From Homarus americanus (Eukaryota > Arthropoda > Malacostraca > Decapoda > Nephropidae), in assembly GCF_018991925.1 (NCBI RefSeq), contig NW_024722158.1, positions 5,483,813-5,547,812 on the forward strand: a DNA stretch of 64,000 nt, given 5' to 3'. Position 1 is the first letter of the stretch. The number at the start of each line of letters is the position of its first letter. The translations under genes and the position numbers were made by a program. Positions 18,274 through 29,400 of this stretch are shown in pieces. The notes under the pieces are model-generated. The model was not told the DNA's origin. It was given only the letters and a program-made list of their open reading frames with translations, and searched no databases.

Positions 18274-18806
18274 CTACAGTTTAGGGAGAAAAAATCTTAC
18301 CTACTAACCTTAATTGTTTGTTATATAACGAGGAACATACCTTAGTTTAATGTGGTGTAAATACTGCCATTAAACCTAATATAAACATAATAGTACCACC
18401 TAAACCTACAAAATGTACTTCAACAGGTGATAGTAATGTTAGTAGTACTTAGACGTATTACATGTACTTCACTAGTTATTACATGTACTTCACTAAATAC
18501 ATGTACAGGCACTCAAAAAATCTATACTGAATTGTGTTGAAAAAATATGACACGACGGACGAAGGATTTTGACAACACTACCGAGACAACAGGAGTCACA
18601 GTGTTCATTCTGGAACTGATCGATCACCCAGAGTACAGATAGTTTTTTGAGTTACTGTACATCGTTCGTATTAGTACAGTGCTACGTTATGTATACTGTA
18701 GTTGGTCTTGGTACCTGGTGATAGTGGTGGTGGTGGTGGTGGCTCTCTCTGGCACTGTAGTCTGAAGGGAGAAATGAGTGTTAGAATATAAAGTATTAAT
18801 GATAAA

Positions 18807-18813
18807 TAATAAC

Positions 18814-18887
<74 letters not shown>
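18807..18887. repeat. (AAT)n microsatellite
   Basis: About 27 trinucleotide units. Poly-Asn and poly-Tyr/Leu frames come from it. A second long AAT run is at 41512-41600. Confidence 0.95.
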
Positions 18888-18890
<3 letters not shown>

Positions 18891-19304
18891 CACAATGACT
18901 CCATCCCATTACAGCTGTCAAATAAAAATTACATTACCTGACACTTTTGTTATTCAATTAGTGGATCAACAGGTGAGGGCAGTTGAGAGCGCCAGGTGTA
19001 ATGTGTAAAAAAATATTTAAAAAAAATCACCAACTGACATCACTGTGTGTAGTGTTGCCAACTCGGTGGTTTATGACATCTTGAGTTCATGGGCTATATA
19101 TGCCTTCATGACACGCCCCCGCCCACACATACGCCCACACCCGCCCATCCGACACACGCCTACATGCCTGCTTCACTTACACGCCCACTATATCACAGAG
19201 CCATGATATGTGTGTGTGTGTGTGTGTGTGCCAGTCAGTTAGTCAAAATGGCTTTATATAGAAAATACTGAACAACTTTGATATAATTTTCTGTCCTCTT
19301 GTCG

Positions 19305-19308
<4 letters not shown>

Positions 19309-19369
<61 letters not shown>
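19309..19369. repeat. (CA)n microsatellite
   Basis: A pure CA run of about 60 bp. Confidence 0.9.
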
Positions 19370-19370
<1 letters not shown>

Positions 19371-19482
19371 GACCTTGTAGTCACCATCACTTGGCAAGGT
19401 TGAAGCTCCACTAAAAGATCACAGAGGTCATTAAATATTGTCTGTGTTAACTCCTCCCGTTTAGTAGTCAGATGGGGCACCC

Positions 19483-19640
19483 AGTCCTAATAGACCCCAG
19501 TGTTAGTAGACCCCAGCGTTAGTAGACAGTCCCAGTAAACCCCAGTCCCAGAAGGACCCCGTACAATAGACCCCCAGTAGTAGACCCCAGTCCTAATAGA
19601 CCCCAGTCATAGTAGACCCCAGTCCTAGTAGACCCCAATC
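19483..19640. repeat. short array of the AGACCCCAGTCCTAATAG family
   Basis: About nine diverged units with the core TAGACCCCAGTCCTAATAG. It is the same family as the array at 3475-3746. Confidence 0.85.
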
Positions 19641-19994
19641 CTCGTGGATGGACGGGAGGTAAGGGATCATAACACATGGTATACAGTACATCTCAGGTGT
19701 AGTAGAACAGGTGCAGTACAACAGGTAAGGCACATGAGGTGTTTTACTACCTGCAGTTAACACGAGTCTTAGAGATTGTAAACATTTTAGAGTCATGTTC
19801 GTTAACCATTACAGCTAGTGACTTACATTGACACACCATTTTATACTGTCGTTAACTCTGTGTGTGTGTGTGTGTGTGTGTGTGAGCGTTATATATTCTA
19901 GACCCTTGTACACATACACACAAAACATACAGAAACTATAACGCTTTATGGCGCAACGGAGAGACAGAGAGAGAGAGAGAGATTGTAAACATAT

Positions 19995-20067
19995 GGCCTT
20001 GTGGCGCAACGGATAACGCGTCTGACTACGGATCAGAAGATTCCAGGTTCGAATCCTGGCAAGGTCG
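19995..20067 (+). tRNA. tRNA-Arg (anticodon ACG)
   Basis: A 73-nt cloverleaf. The acceptor arms GGCCTTG and CAAGGTC pair over 7 bp with one G-U. The anticodon stem TCTGA/TCAGA encloses the loop CTACGGA, so the anticodon is ACG, reading CGU and, as inosine, CGC/CGA. The T arm is CCAGG-TTCGAAT-CCTGG, a perfect B box, and the A box is TGGCGCAACGG. No intron and no encoded CCA. A run of T (TTTTT) about 10 bp downstream suits RNA polymerase III termination. It looks intact and functional, isolated between CT and GA microsatellites. Confidence 0.95.
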
Positions 20068-20151
20068 AAGTGATTAATTTTTATATATATTTTTAACATT
20101 ATATAATAAGATGGGGTGAATCCTATATGTATTTACCTTTATAACTCAGGC

Positions 20152-20368
20152 ACTCTCTCTCACTCACTCTTTCTCTCTCACTATCTCTCTTTCTCTCTCT
20201 CACTATCACTCTCTCACTATCACTATCTCCCTCTCTCTCACTATCTCTCTTTCTCTCTCACTATCTCTCTGTCTTTCTCTCTCTCTCACTATCACTCTCT
20301 CTCTCTCACTATCTTTCTCTCTCACTTTCTCTGTCTCTCTCTCACTATCTGCCTATCTGTCTCTCTCG

Positions 20369-20424
<56 letters not shown>
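20152..20424. repeat. CT-rich tract (CTCTCACTATCT)
   Basis: Diverged CTCTCACTATCTCTCT units end in a pure (CT)n run at about 20370-20422. Confidence 0.9.
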
Positions 20425-20425
<1 letters not shown>

Positions 20426-20522
20426 ACAACCTTACTTAATTACTCCACACATTAACTACTTAATTAAATAAAAGGTTTAATAATTCATCGCTAATTACAT
20501 CCACCGTCTACCTACACCTGCT

Positions 20523-21590
20523 GGTTAATTGGGCCCCAGCTTTAATAGTCCAAGTCCTAATAGGCCCCAGGCTAGATTAGTTATGAGGTTAGAACTGGGG
20601 TCTATTGAAACTGGAGTCTATTACAACTGGGGTCTATTACAACTAGGGTCTATTGGGACTGAGGTCTATTAGAACTGGGGTCTATTAGGACTGAGTCTAT
20701 TACAATTAGGGTCTATTAGGATTGGGGTCTATTAGAACTGGGGTCTACAACTAGGGTCTTGGACTGAGGTCTTAGAACTGGGGTCTACAACTAGGGTCTA
20801 TTGGGACTGAGGTCTATTAGAACTGGGGTCTATTAGAACTTGGTCTATTACAACTAGGGTCTATTAGGACTGAGGTTTATTAGAACTGGGGTCTATTAAA
20901 ACTGGGGTCTATTACAACTAGGGTCTATTAGGACTGAGGTTTATTAGAACTGGGGTCTATTAGAACTAGGGTCTATTGGGACTGAGATCTATTGAACTGG
21001 GGTCTATTACAACTAGGTCTATTGGGACTGAGGTCTATTAGAACTGGGGTCTATTACAACTAGGGTCTATTGGGACTGAGGTCTATTAGAACTGGGGTCT
21101 TTAGAACTGGGGTCTTTGAACCTGGAGTCTATTAGAACTGGGGTCTGTACAACTAGGGTCTTTGGGACTGAGGTCTATTAGAACTGGGGTCTATTAGAAC
21201 TGGGGTCTATTACAACTAGGGTCTTTAGGACTGAGGTTTATTAGAACTGGGGTCTATTAGAACGGGGTCTATTACAACTAGGGTCCATTAGGACTGAGGT
21301 TTATTGAACTGGGGTCTATTAGAACTAGGTCTATTGGGACTGAGGTCTATTAGAACTGAGTCTATTACAACTAGGGTCTATTGGGACTGGGTCATTAGAA
21401 CTGGTTCTATTAGGACTGAGTCTATTACAATTAGGGTCTATTAGGATTGGGGTCTATTAGAACTGTGGTCTATAAACTCGGGCCTATTAGAACTGGGGTC
21501 TATTAGGCCTGGGGTCTATGAACTGGTCTATTGAATTGGGGTCTATTAGGCCTGGGGTCTATTAAGTTGGGGTCTATTAGGTGTGAGGAG
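20523..21590. repeat. 1.07-kb array of GGGGTCTATTAGAACT (family of CCCAGTTCTAATAGA)
   Basis: About 60 units of roughly 15-17 bp, reading GGGGTCTATTAGAACT, TAGGGTCTATTACAACT or GAGGTCTATTGGGACT. The subtypes follow a loose three-unit order. It is the complementary orientation of the unit seen at 3475-3746 and 19483-19640. Confidence 0.95.
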
Positions 21591-21885
21591 ATGAGTGAAG
21601 AAGTGAAGGAAATGAGAATAAGGTGAAGGGCGGAGGGTAGTATGAGGGGTGGGGTGGGGCGGGATGGGTGGTATGAGGGGCTGTAGGATGGGTGGCATGA
21701 GGGGCGGCAGGATGGGTGGCATGAGAGGTGGATTGTGAGGGTGGCATGCGGGGACGGCATCTGGGGGTTAGCATAAGGTGGCGGCAGGAGGAGGAGGCAG
21801 GGAGGAGGAGGGGCGGCAGGAGGAGGAGGAAAGAGAGGAGGAGGAGGGGCGGCAGAGGAGGAAGAAGAGGAGGAGGAGGAGGTAA
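21591..21885. repeat. GGATGGGTGGCATGAGGGGC repeats and GGA-rich tract
   Basis: Four units of about 24 bp built on GGATGGGTGGCATGAGGGGC, then GGAGGAGGAGGGGCGGCAG repeats. Minus-strand Pro/His/Ser frames are repeat translations. Confidence 0.8.
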
Positions 21886-21989
21886 GACCGCTGGCAGGGC
21901 TAACTAAGACTCAGTGTGGTACCAGAGTGCCGACCACGAGGACCTTCTGCCAGTGTCGTCTGCCTCCAGGTGCTGTGAGCCGGGGAGGG

Positions 21990-22752
21990 GGTGTGACCTG
22001 TACCTGGAGGGGTGTGACCTGTACCTGGAGGGGGGTGTGACCTGTACCTGGAGGGGGTGTGACCCGTACCTGGAGGGGGTGTGACCTGTACTTGGAGGGG
22101 GTGTGTGACCTGGAGTGATTTATTTACACCTGGAGTTATTCAATTGTACCTGGAGTGATTTATCTGTAATTGAAGTGATTTGTCAGTACCTGGAGGGGTG
22201 TGTGACCTGTACCTGGTAGGGATTACCTGTACCTGAAGTGATTTATCTATACCTGGAGTGAGTTACTTGTGCAGTGATTTAATTGTACCTAGAGTGAGTT
22301 AATTGTACCTGGAGTGAGTTAATTGTACCTGGAGTGAGTTAATTGTACCTGGAGTGAGTTAATTGTACCTGGGTGAGTTAATTGGACCTGGGTAAGTTAA
22401 TTGGACCTGGGTGAGTTAATTGCCTGGGTGAGTTAATTGTACCTGGAGGAGTTAATTGTACCTGGGTGAATCAATTGTACCTGGGTGGTTAATTGTACCT
22501 GAGTGAGTCATTGTACCTGGAGGAGTTAATTGTACCTGGGTGAGTTAATTGTACCTGAGTGAGTTAATTGTACAGTGAGTTAATTGTACCTGGGTAATTA
22601 ATTGTACCTGGAGTGAGTTAATTGACCTGGATGAATCAATTGTACCTGGAGTGAGTTAATTGTACCTGGAGTGAGTTATTGGACCTGGGTGAATCAATTG
22701 TACCTGGGGTGAGTTAATTGTACCTGGGTGAGTTAATTGTACCTGGGAGAGG
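21990..22752. repeat. 20-bp minisatellite ACCTGGAGTGAGTTAATTGT
   Basis: The right part (22260-22752) has about 25 copies of ACCTGGAGTGAGTTAATTGT or shortened forms. The left part (21990-22130) is a GC-richer relative, GTACCTGGAGGGGGTGTGAC. Both share GTACCTGGAG, so the array changes composition along its length. Confidence 0.9.
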
Positions 22753-22989
22753 ATTTACCTGTACTGGATGGGGTTAAGCTCCACCTATAACTGGCTAGGA
22801 TTTAGAGTGGCAATATCGACCAATAACTGGGCTTACTGTATGCCACTCACCTACAGTCATATTTTCAGTTTGTCTCTAACTGTGTGACTGTCAATAAGTA
22901 ACAGTTTTTAGGTCGTGTAGTGTGACTGTCGCAGAGTAATTATTTCAGCTTGTGTTGTAACTGTGACAATAATCGGGCGATCATTACAC

Positions 22990-23100
22990 AGTGGTGGTGG
23001 TGGTAGTGGTGATGGTAGTGGTGGTGGTGGTGGTGATAGTGGTGGTGGTGGTTGGTGGTAGTGGTAGTAGTGGTGGTAGTGGTGATAGTGGTGGTGACAT
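22990..23100. repeat. (GGTGGTAGT)n tract
   Basis: GGT/AGT trinucleotide repeat. 23100-23340 continues with degenerate GTCATGAACTGTCA-type repeats and no gene. Confidence 0.85.
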
Positions 23101-23352
23101 AGTGTACTGTCATGAACTGTCAAGAAGGTATAACAGTGACTGGTTTATTGTACAGTTGATGACAATAACAAAAAGAAGTGTCATGTTCTGTCATACACGG
23201 TGGTGATAAGTGTCATGCCGTCCTGTCATAGATAGTGGTGATGAGTAACACACTGTCATGAACTGGTAATGAGGACGATGATGAGTGTCATGAGCTGTCA
23301 CAGGTAGAGGCAAGAGTGATGAAGGTGAGTGGTGAGAGATACCACCTGGCTC

Positions 23353-23475
23353 TCTCTCTCTCTCTCTGTTACTCTCTTTCTTTCTTTCTCTCTCTGCCCA
23401 TCTCTTTCTATCTCTCTCATTCACTTTATCTCTCTCTTCTTTTCTCTCTCGTTGTCTTTTTATGTTTATCTATTA

Positions 23476-23507
<32 letters not shown>

Positions 23508-23515
23508 CCCCCACG
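23353..23515. repeat. CT-rich tract
   Basis: CTCTCTTTCTTTCT-type pyrimidine sequence. Frames across it encode Leu/Ser repeats. Confidence 0.85.
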
Positions 23516-23623
23516 TATATAGTGTGGGTTGTGGCCTTGTAAGGAATGGTGCCATAGTCCAAAAGGGTAGGCACTCTCTCGTCTTGGTATTTGTGAACTA
23601 TGATTCATCCTGATTTATGAAAT

Positions 23624-23628
<5 letters not shown>

Positions 23629-23689
<61 letters not shown>

Positions 23690-23856
23690 TGTGTGTGTGT
23701 GTGTGAAAGAGAGGGTAGAGAGAAGGGATACGGAGAGAGAGAGAGAGAGAGAATTAGTGAAAATGAGGAGAGGGATAAAGAAAGTGAGAAAGAGAGAGAG
23801 AGAGAATTAGTGAAAATGAGGAGAGGGATAAAGAAAGTGAGAGAGAGAGAGAGACC
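23629..23856. repeat. (TG)n followed by two copies of a ~65-bp GA-rich repeat
   Basis: (TG)n spans 23629-23706. The segment GAATTAGTGAAAATGAGGAG through AAAGTGAGAGAGAG then occurs twice in tandem (about 23751 and 23804). Confidence 0.9.
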
Positions 23857-24014
23857 ACAAACAGACAGACAGAAATAGAGTAGTAACAAGAGTAATATTA
23901 CCCATAATCCCGTGTTAGGTTAGGTTAGGCACTCTTCTCAAATATAGAACCCTGGCAGGTCATATGACATTTTCTATCTGATAATCACTTAATTTTCTTG
24001 TCACTGAGTCATTG

Positions 24015-24016
<2 letters not shown>

Positions 24017-24070
<54 letters not shown>

Positions 24071-24143
24071 TACTGAGGATATAAACAAATATGTACAAAT
24101 TTTTACAACTACTACAGCTACAATTTTAATTAAAGTGCATAAC

Positions 24144-24190
<47 letters not shown>

Positions 24191-24242
24191 CAGACAGACA
24201 AACACAATCAAAGGGATACCACCACCACCAACGTGATGTTGA

Positions 24243-24284
<42 letters not shown>

Positions 24285-24290
24285 TGGTTG
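24017..24290. repeat. (TG)n, (GA)n and (TAG)n microsatellites
   Basis: TG at 24018-24067, GA at 24148-24187, TAG/GTAGTGGTAG at 24245-24290. Confidence 0.9.
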
Positions 24291-24360
24291 TAGGTAGAAG
24301 CATAAAGGGTGTGAGTGAAGAGTTTTGTGGGCACCGTTCTTGACCTAATACGGCTCTCTG

Positions 24361-24685
24361 ATGCTGGTAGTGGTGGTAATGGTGGTAGTCGTGGTGGTGG
24401 TGGTGGTGGTAATGGTAGAGGAGATGGTGGTAATAGTGGTGGTAGTGGTGGTAATGGTAGAGGAGATGGTGGTGGTGGTGGTGGTAATGGTAGAGGAAAT
24501 GGTAGAGGAGATGGTGGTAATAGTGGTGGCAATGGTAGTACTGATGATGATGATGGTGGTGGTAATAGTGGTGATGGCAGTGATGGTAGTAATGGTAGTG
24601 GTAATTATTGGAGTGATAATAGTGGTGGTAATAGTGGTGCTGGCAATGGTGGTGATGATGGTGGTAATGGTGGTAATGAGAATAA
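24361..24685. repeat. (GGTGGTAAT)n trinucleotide array
   Basis: GGTGGTAATGGTAGAGGAGA-type units. Gly/Asn-rich forward frames and His/Tyr or Thr/Ile-rich reverse frames are by-products of the trinucleotide repeat. Confidence 0.9.
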
Positions 24686-24799
24686 CCTTCCCCACTCCTC
24701 CCCCACCCACCCACCCCCACAAAAATTAAACCCTCACTAAAAATTTATATAATTCCGCTGTATCTGCTGGCATAGTCTCGAGGTGCTCACGAACGTCTA

Positions 24800-25120
24800 A
24801 GGAGGGGTGAGGGAGGAGGGGAAGGAGGTAGGAGGAAGAAGGAAGAGGAGAGAAGGAGGAGGAGGGAAGGAAGGAGGGAAGGGGAGGAGGAAGGAGGAGG
24901 AGGGAGGGAAGGAGGAGGGGAAGGAGGAAGGAAGGGAAGGAGGGAGGAGGAGAGAAGGAGGAAGGAGGAAGGAAGGAGGGAAGGAGGTAGGGAAGGAGGG
25001 GAGGAGGGGAGAATTAAGAATATGTGATGGAGGGAGATTGAGAGGGAAACAAAGAGAAATGTGAGGGAGTTGCAAGGAGGAGATAGGGGGATGGAAGGAA
25101 GGAAGGAAGGAAGGTTAACA

Positions 25121-25174
<54 letters not shown>
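24800..25174. repeat. GGAGGAAGG purine tract and (GA)n
   Basis: GGA/GGAAGG purine repeats fill 24800-25115; pure (GA)n at 25122-25174. Confidence 0.9.
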
Positions 25175-25178
<4 letters not shown>

Positions 25179-25306
25179 CCGGTGAAATATGTTGTGGTAA
25201 AACCAATTGTACGTGAATTGTACTTAGTTTTTACCAAGGACGGACATATAGATAATAAACTTTCCCCTCTAATTCTTGGGGCGAGGAATACTTTAATTGG
25301 TGTGTG

Positions 25307-25308
<2 letters not shown>

Positions 25309-25346
<38 letters not shown>

Positions 25347-25386
25347 ATATATGTGTTGGACAGAGGCAGGAATTAAAGAAGGGTCA

Positions 25387-25463
<77 letters not shown>
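25309..25463. repeat. (TG)n then 75-bp (GA)n
   Basis: TG at 25312-25345 and GA at 25389-25463. Confidence 0.9.
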
Positions 25464-25467
<4 letters not shown>

Positions 25468-25664
25468 GGGGTGGGAGGGGAGAGGTAATGAACCTTGCGT
25501 GACCTCTCGTGATGACGCTACAACTGACCCACCACCATTTTAACACATGACCTACCCACTCCCCCCCACACACCCTTGACACTCGCCAATATAGTTAGTT
25601 TTGTGTCTATACTTGGATACCCAACTGTCTTGCATCTCACCCCAAATTAGATTACACCCAACCA

Positions 25665-25872
25665 AGTGTATACATACATACATACATACATACATACATT
25701 CATACATATGTCCATACACCCAGATATACATATATACATACATACATACATACATACATACATAAATACAAACATACATACATATATTCATACATAAATA
25801 CAAACATACATCCATACACCCAGATATACATACATACATACATACATACAGACATACATACATACAGACACA
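25665..25872. repeat. (CATA)n array with internal 100-bp duplication
   Basis: A CATA tetranucleotide array. A segment ending CCATACACCCAGATATACAT occurs twice (about 25710 and 25812), showing a secondary duplication. Confidence 0.9.
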
Positions 25873-26087
25873 TCAGGGCCACTGACAGGAGCCAGGTGGA
25901 TATAGGTACTATATCCGCCCCACACCTGACTGACTGACAGACAGACATCACCAGCATGACACCTTGCCCCCCCCCCACACCCGTGACACCTATGGCATAT
26001 GACACTTCCCACACCTCACCTGGCTCTAGTCTCACACATCGTTGACACATCACTAACAAAGGTACACTCTTGTGATTTATCTTTGTG

Positions 26088-26198
26088 GTATTTACAGATT
26101 TGTATGTAAATTTTCAGGTATTTACGGATTTTTTTGTAAATTTTTAGGTATTTACAAATTTTATGTAAATTTTGAGGTATTTACGGATTTTTCATTAT
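26088..26198. repeat. 30-bp repeat (GTATTTACAGATTT...)
   Basis: Three and a half copies of about 30 bp, GTATTTACGGATTTTT then TGTAAATTTTCAG. Each copy happens to end in a splice-acceptor-like TTTTCAG/GTA. Confidence 0.85.
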
Positions 26199-26266
26199 TT
26201 TTGCTTATCTATAGACATTATAAACATCTTCTGTGGTATAGTTAATATAAGTGAAATATCCCACAG

Positions 26267-26270
<4 letters not shown>

Positions 26271-26319
<49 letters not shown>

Positions 26320-26393
26320 GTCATGGCAATAAGAGTGTTATCAGCTGACGCTACGAAACATGTGTCGCTACAATTGGCGGAGACCCAGAGAGC

Positions 26394-26427
<34 letters not shown>

Positions 26428-26563
26428 GGTTAGGTTAGGTTAAGTAGAGAGAGAGAGAATGAATTATAAACAGCTGGACACACACACACACACATAACAT
26501 CCCACCTGCCACACACGCCACACTACAGGCCAAGAATGTCACTTGACACACACGAGGGAGAAT

Positions 26564-26599
<36 letters not shown>

Positions 26600-26600
26600 C
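26271..26600. repeat. (CA)n / (TG)n microsatellite cluster upstream of the phosphatase gene
   Basis: CA at 26272-26318, TG at 26398-26425, further CA runs near 26480 and 26567-26597. 26690-26800 holds a duplicated pair of CTCTCTCTCCAAMAG + RTAAAGTG segments (about 26680 and 26787) and AACCT-like units. Confidence 0.85.
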
Positions 26601-26912
26601 ATCCTCTACCAATGCTGTGTATGTATAGTATTGTAAACGATGTGTGTGTGTGTGTGTAATGAGTCACTCTCTCACTTTCTCTCTCTCTCCAAAAGCGTAA
26701 AGTGACCAACCAACCTGACTTAAATTAACTTAACCAAACCTAACCAAACTTAACATAACCCAACCAAACCTAACCAATATCTCTCTCTCTCTCTCCAACA
26801 GAGGAAAGTGGCCAAGCTAAAACTCCACCTTAGGTCGGCACTTCACACCAGCTTCTCCTCCTGTTAAATCTCCTTCCGTCCGTCCGTCCGTCCGTCTGCC
26901 TTCAGGAGTAAG

Positions 26913-27064
26913 ATGGGTCGTCGTAGGATCCAGCGGTGTAATACCAGAGAGCTTAAGTCACTCCTTCTGGAACCTTCAGGAGGACGATGGTATAGACCTG
27001 TCAACTCTTACGATGAGGTCTTCCCCGGTGTACTACTGGGCGATTCGTGAGTTCCTTCTTTGTT

Positions 27065-27131
<67 letters not shown>

Positions 27132-28974
27132 GAGAGAGTGGATAAGTAAGTAAGAGAGAGAAAGAGAGAGATAGAGAGAAACATAAACAGGAAAAAAACA
27201 GAAAAAAAAATCACCTCACCCTCTCTTCTTCTCTCCCCATACACACAGAGACACGGCCTTGTCCACCCAAGAAATTAAGGACCTTGGCATTACCCATATC
27301 CTAAACGCTGCACAAGGGCATAACAACACCGCTTATGATGGCTACGTCAGCACCTCCCCTAGTTACTACGCCAAGCTCAAGGGACTCAAGTACTACGGGA
27401 TACCTGCACTGGATATGCCTGGCTTCTATATCAAACCTTACCTACGAGATGCTGCTGACTTTATCAATGGGGCTCTGAAGCAAGGAGGTTAGTATGGTGC
27501 TTTAATGGTGTTTTAATGGGTGTTTTAATGGGTGTTTTAATGGGTGTTTTAATGGGTGTTTTAATGGGTTATTTTAATGGGTGTTTTAATGGGTGTTTTA
27601 ATGGGTGTTTTTCTTTGGGTTTGGGTTGCTTTCAGATAGGTAATTTCACCTGTTGATTATCTCTGTTTTGGGTCAGTATCTCAATGTCAAAGGGAGACTA
27701 TCCTGTTAACAGAGAGACAGACAGACAGACAGAAAGAAAGACAAAGAGACAAGGACAGACAGAATATAATGGTCCTATCTCTGGTTCGCAGGTCGAGTGT
27801 TGGTTCACTGTCAGTGCGGCATCTCTCGTTCAGCTGCTCTGGTCGTGGGTTTCCTGATGCTTAAACGAAACATGAATGTCCAGACGGCTCTTGCTACTAT
27901 TAAGTAAGTCATTCTACCATTGCTACCGCATTCTAACATTGCTAAGTCATTCTAAGTCATTTTATATGTGATATTTAGTCATTCTAAGTCATTCTGTAAA
28001 TAAGATATAGTCATTCTACAACACTAACGCTCGCCATTACTAACAACAACATGAACGCCAGCCAACAATAACAACAACAATACTAACATGAGCCAACATG
28101 TTGTCTCGACAGGAAGAAGAGGAACGTCTTCCCCAACCAAGGCTTCTTGAGTCAGCTGTGTGACTTCGACTATGAACTTCGCCGCAGTGGAGACCTTCCC
28201 GACAATCCTGAGGACCGCCCCGTCTCCCCCATCTTGGAGCTGGAGAGAGAGTCCTCCCCCTTCCGTAACCCCGCCGCCTACCCCAGGTTCACCCTCGTCC
28301 CCAGCAAGGTGTTCGACACTTACACCAGCACCAAGAACTACGTGAAGCCCAGCAGGGCCTCCTCCCTGGACAGATATGAACCTCCCCGCAAAAACTTCCA
28401 GGATAATCCTCTCGTTGACTCCTCCACCAGGAGCTCGAGGGGTATGTCACCTGGCAGGGCTGTTTCGCCCTCAAGGGCCATGTCACCTGCCAGGAGAGGG
28501 AGCCTCTCCTTCTTGTATGATGACGATGATCTGCTAGAGAACCCCAAGGTGTTCGACACCTACAGGAGGTACACGAGGTCTTCCACCAGCCCTCTGCCCA
28601 CCGCCCCTTACGTCAGCTCGCTGGCCAAGCCCTACGACCCTTACGTGTCCATGAGATACCCAAAGTCGTACTACTACGACAGGTACTACTCTCAGCCCAC
28701 CTACGAGTACATCAACAACCTCGGCAGATACTACGACACTTACAAGTACAACAGAGCAGCGAGCCCGTTCTCCGCCCCGAGCACCACGGTGGCTCCCGCC
28801 TCTATCTACAGGACCTACAGGGTGTACCCCGATAGGGCCTACCTCATGGGCTCCTCCTACACCCCGCCATACCCCTACACTGAGAAGTACTTCTCTCCCT
28901 TCGCCAGGTACCCGGCCACTGCCCGCACCCTCCACACCACCAACCTCACCCCATCCATCCGGGTCCTCAACTAA
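26913..28974 (+). CDS. atypical dual-specificity phosphatase (DUSP3/13/26-like) with long Tyr/Ser/Pro-rich tail, 448 aa
   Basis: Coding exons: 26913-27046, 27249-27487, 27792-27903, 28113-28974 (1347 nt, all phases compatible, GT..AG introns). The catalytic domain spans about residues 25-185 and carries LGITHILNAAQG (57-68), the general-acid Asp at 100 (IPALDMPGF) and the P-loop HCQCGISRS with nucleophile C131 and R137. All catalytic residues are present, so an active cysteine phosphatase acting on phospho-Tyr/Ser/Thr is expected. It has no CH2/MAP-kinase docking domain, which places it with the small atypical DUSPs. Those are usually 180-220 residues; this one has about 260 extra. The tail holds three consecutive SP repeats (MSPGRA, VSPSRA, MSPARR), an RRGS site, an acidic YDDDDLLE, two KVFDTY motifs and many Tyr (YPKSYYYDRYY, GRYYDTYKY). 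I do not recognise the tail. The start context is AAGATGG. An upstream non-coding exon is possible. Confidence 0.93.
27070..27180. repeat. (TG)n/(GA)n in phosphatase intron 1
   Basis: TG then a long GA run fill most of the 202-bp intron. Confidence 0.9.
27496..27610. repeat. 12-bp repeat GGGTGTTTTAAT in phosphatase intron 2
   Basis: About nine copies of GGGTGTTTTAAT begin a few bases after the exon-2 donor (G|GTTAGT at 27488). Confidence 0.9.
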
Positions 28975-29400
28975 ACACACTCTACACTACACACTGTTTA
29001 CTTAAGTGATCTCCTCCCGGTCTAAGAAACACTCAACTTGACGAAGCTAATGATCAGCACACACACACACACACACACACACTTTCCCGTCGACCTGTTA
29101 ATACTGTGAGGTAATGGAGAGACGATGATGAGTGACCCAAAGACTGATGAACACCTGGGACTACCTGTGATTAGTTAAGTGGGGCCCAGTCCTCATAGAC
29201 CCCCAGACCTAATAGACCATTTTGATCAGAGCCCAATCCCTACTCACGAGCTAAACCTGTGGGATCAAGTTTGATCAGCTCAGGTCGGGTTAAATTGGGT
29301 TGGATCAGATTTGGTCAGGACACAAGAGATTAGATTGGGTCAGGTCAGGTCAGGTCAGATCAACGTGGTTAGGATCTTATCAACACTAAGTCCACCACAG
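28975..29400. other. 3' flank of the phosphatase gene with (CA)n and GGTCA repeats
   Basis: CA at 29059-29083. One CCCAGTCCTCATAGACCCCC unit of the 15-bp family lies near 29191. A GGTCAGGTCAGGTCAGATCA array is near 29278-29362. No gene seen. Confidence 0.7.

Noticed and set aside
24208..24740. Gly/Asn-rich, Val/Met-rich and His/Tyr-rich frames that might suggest silk or shell-matrix proteins
   Set aside because: They come from a GGT/AAT trinucleotide array open in most frames on both strands, without signal peptide or splice support.
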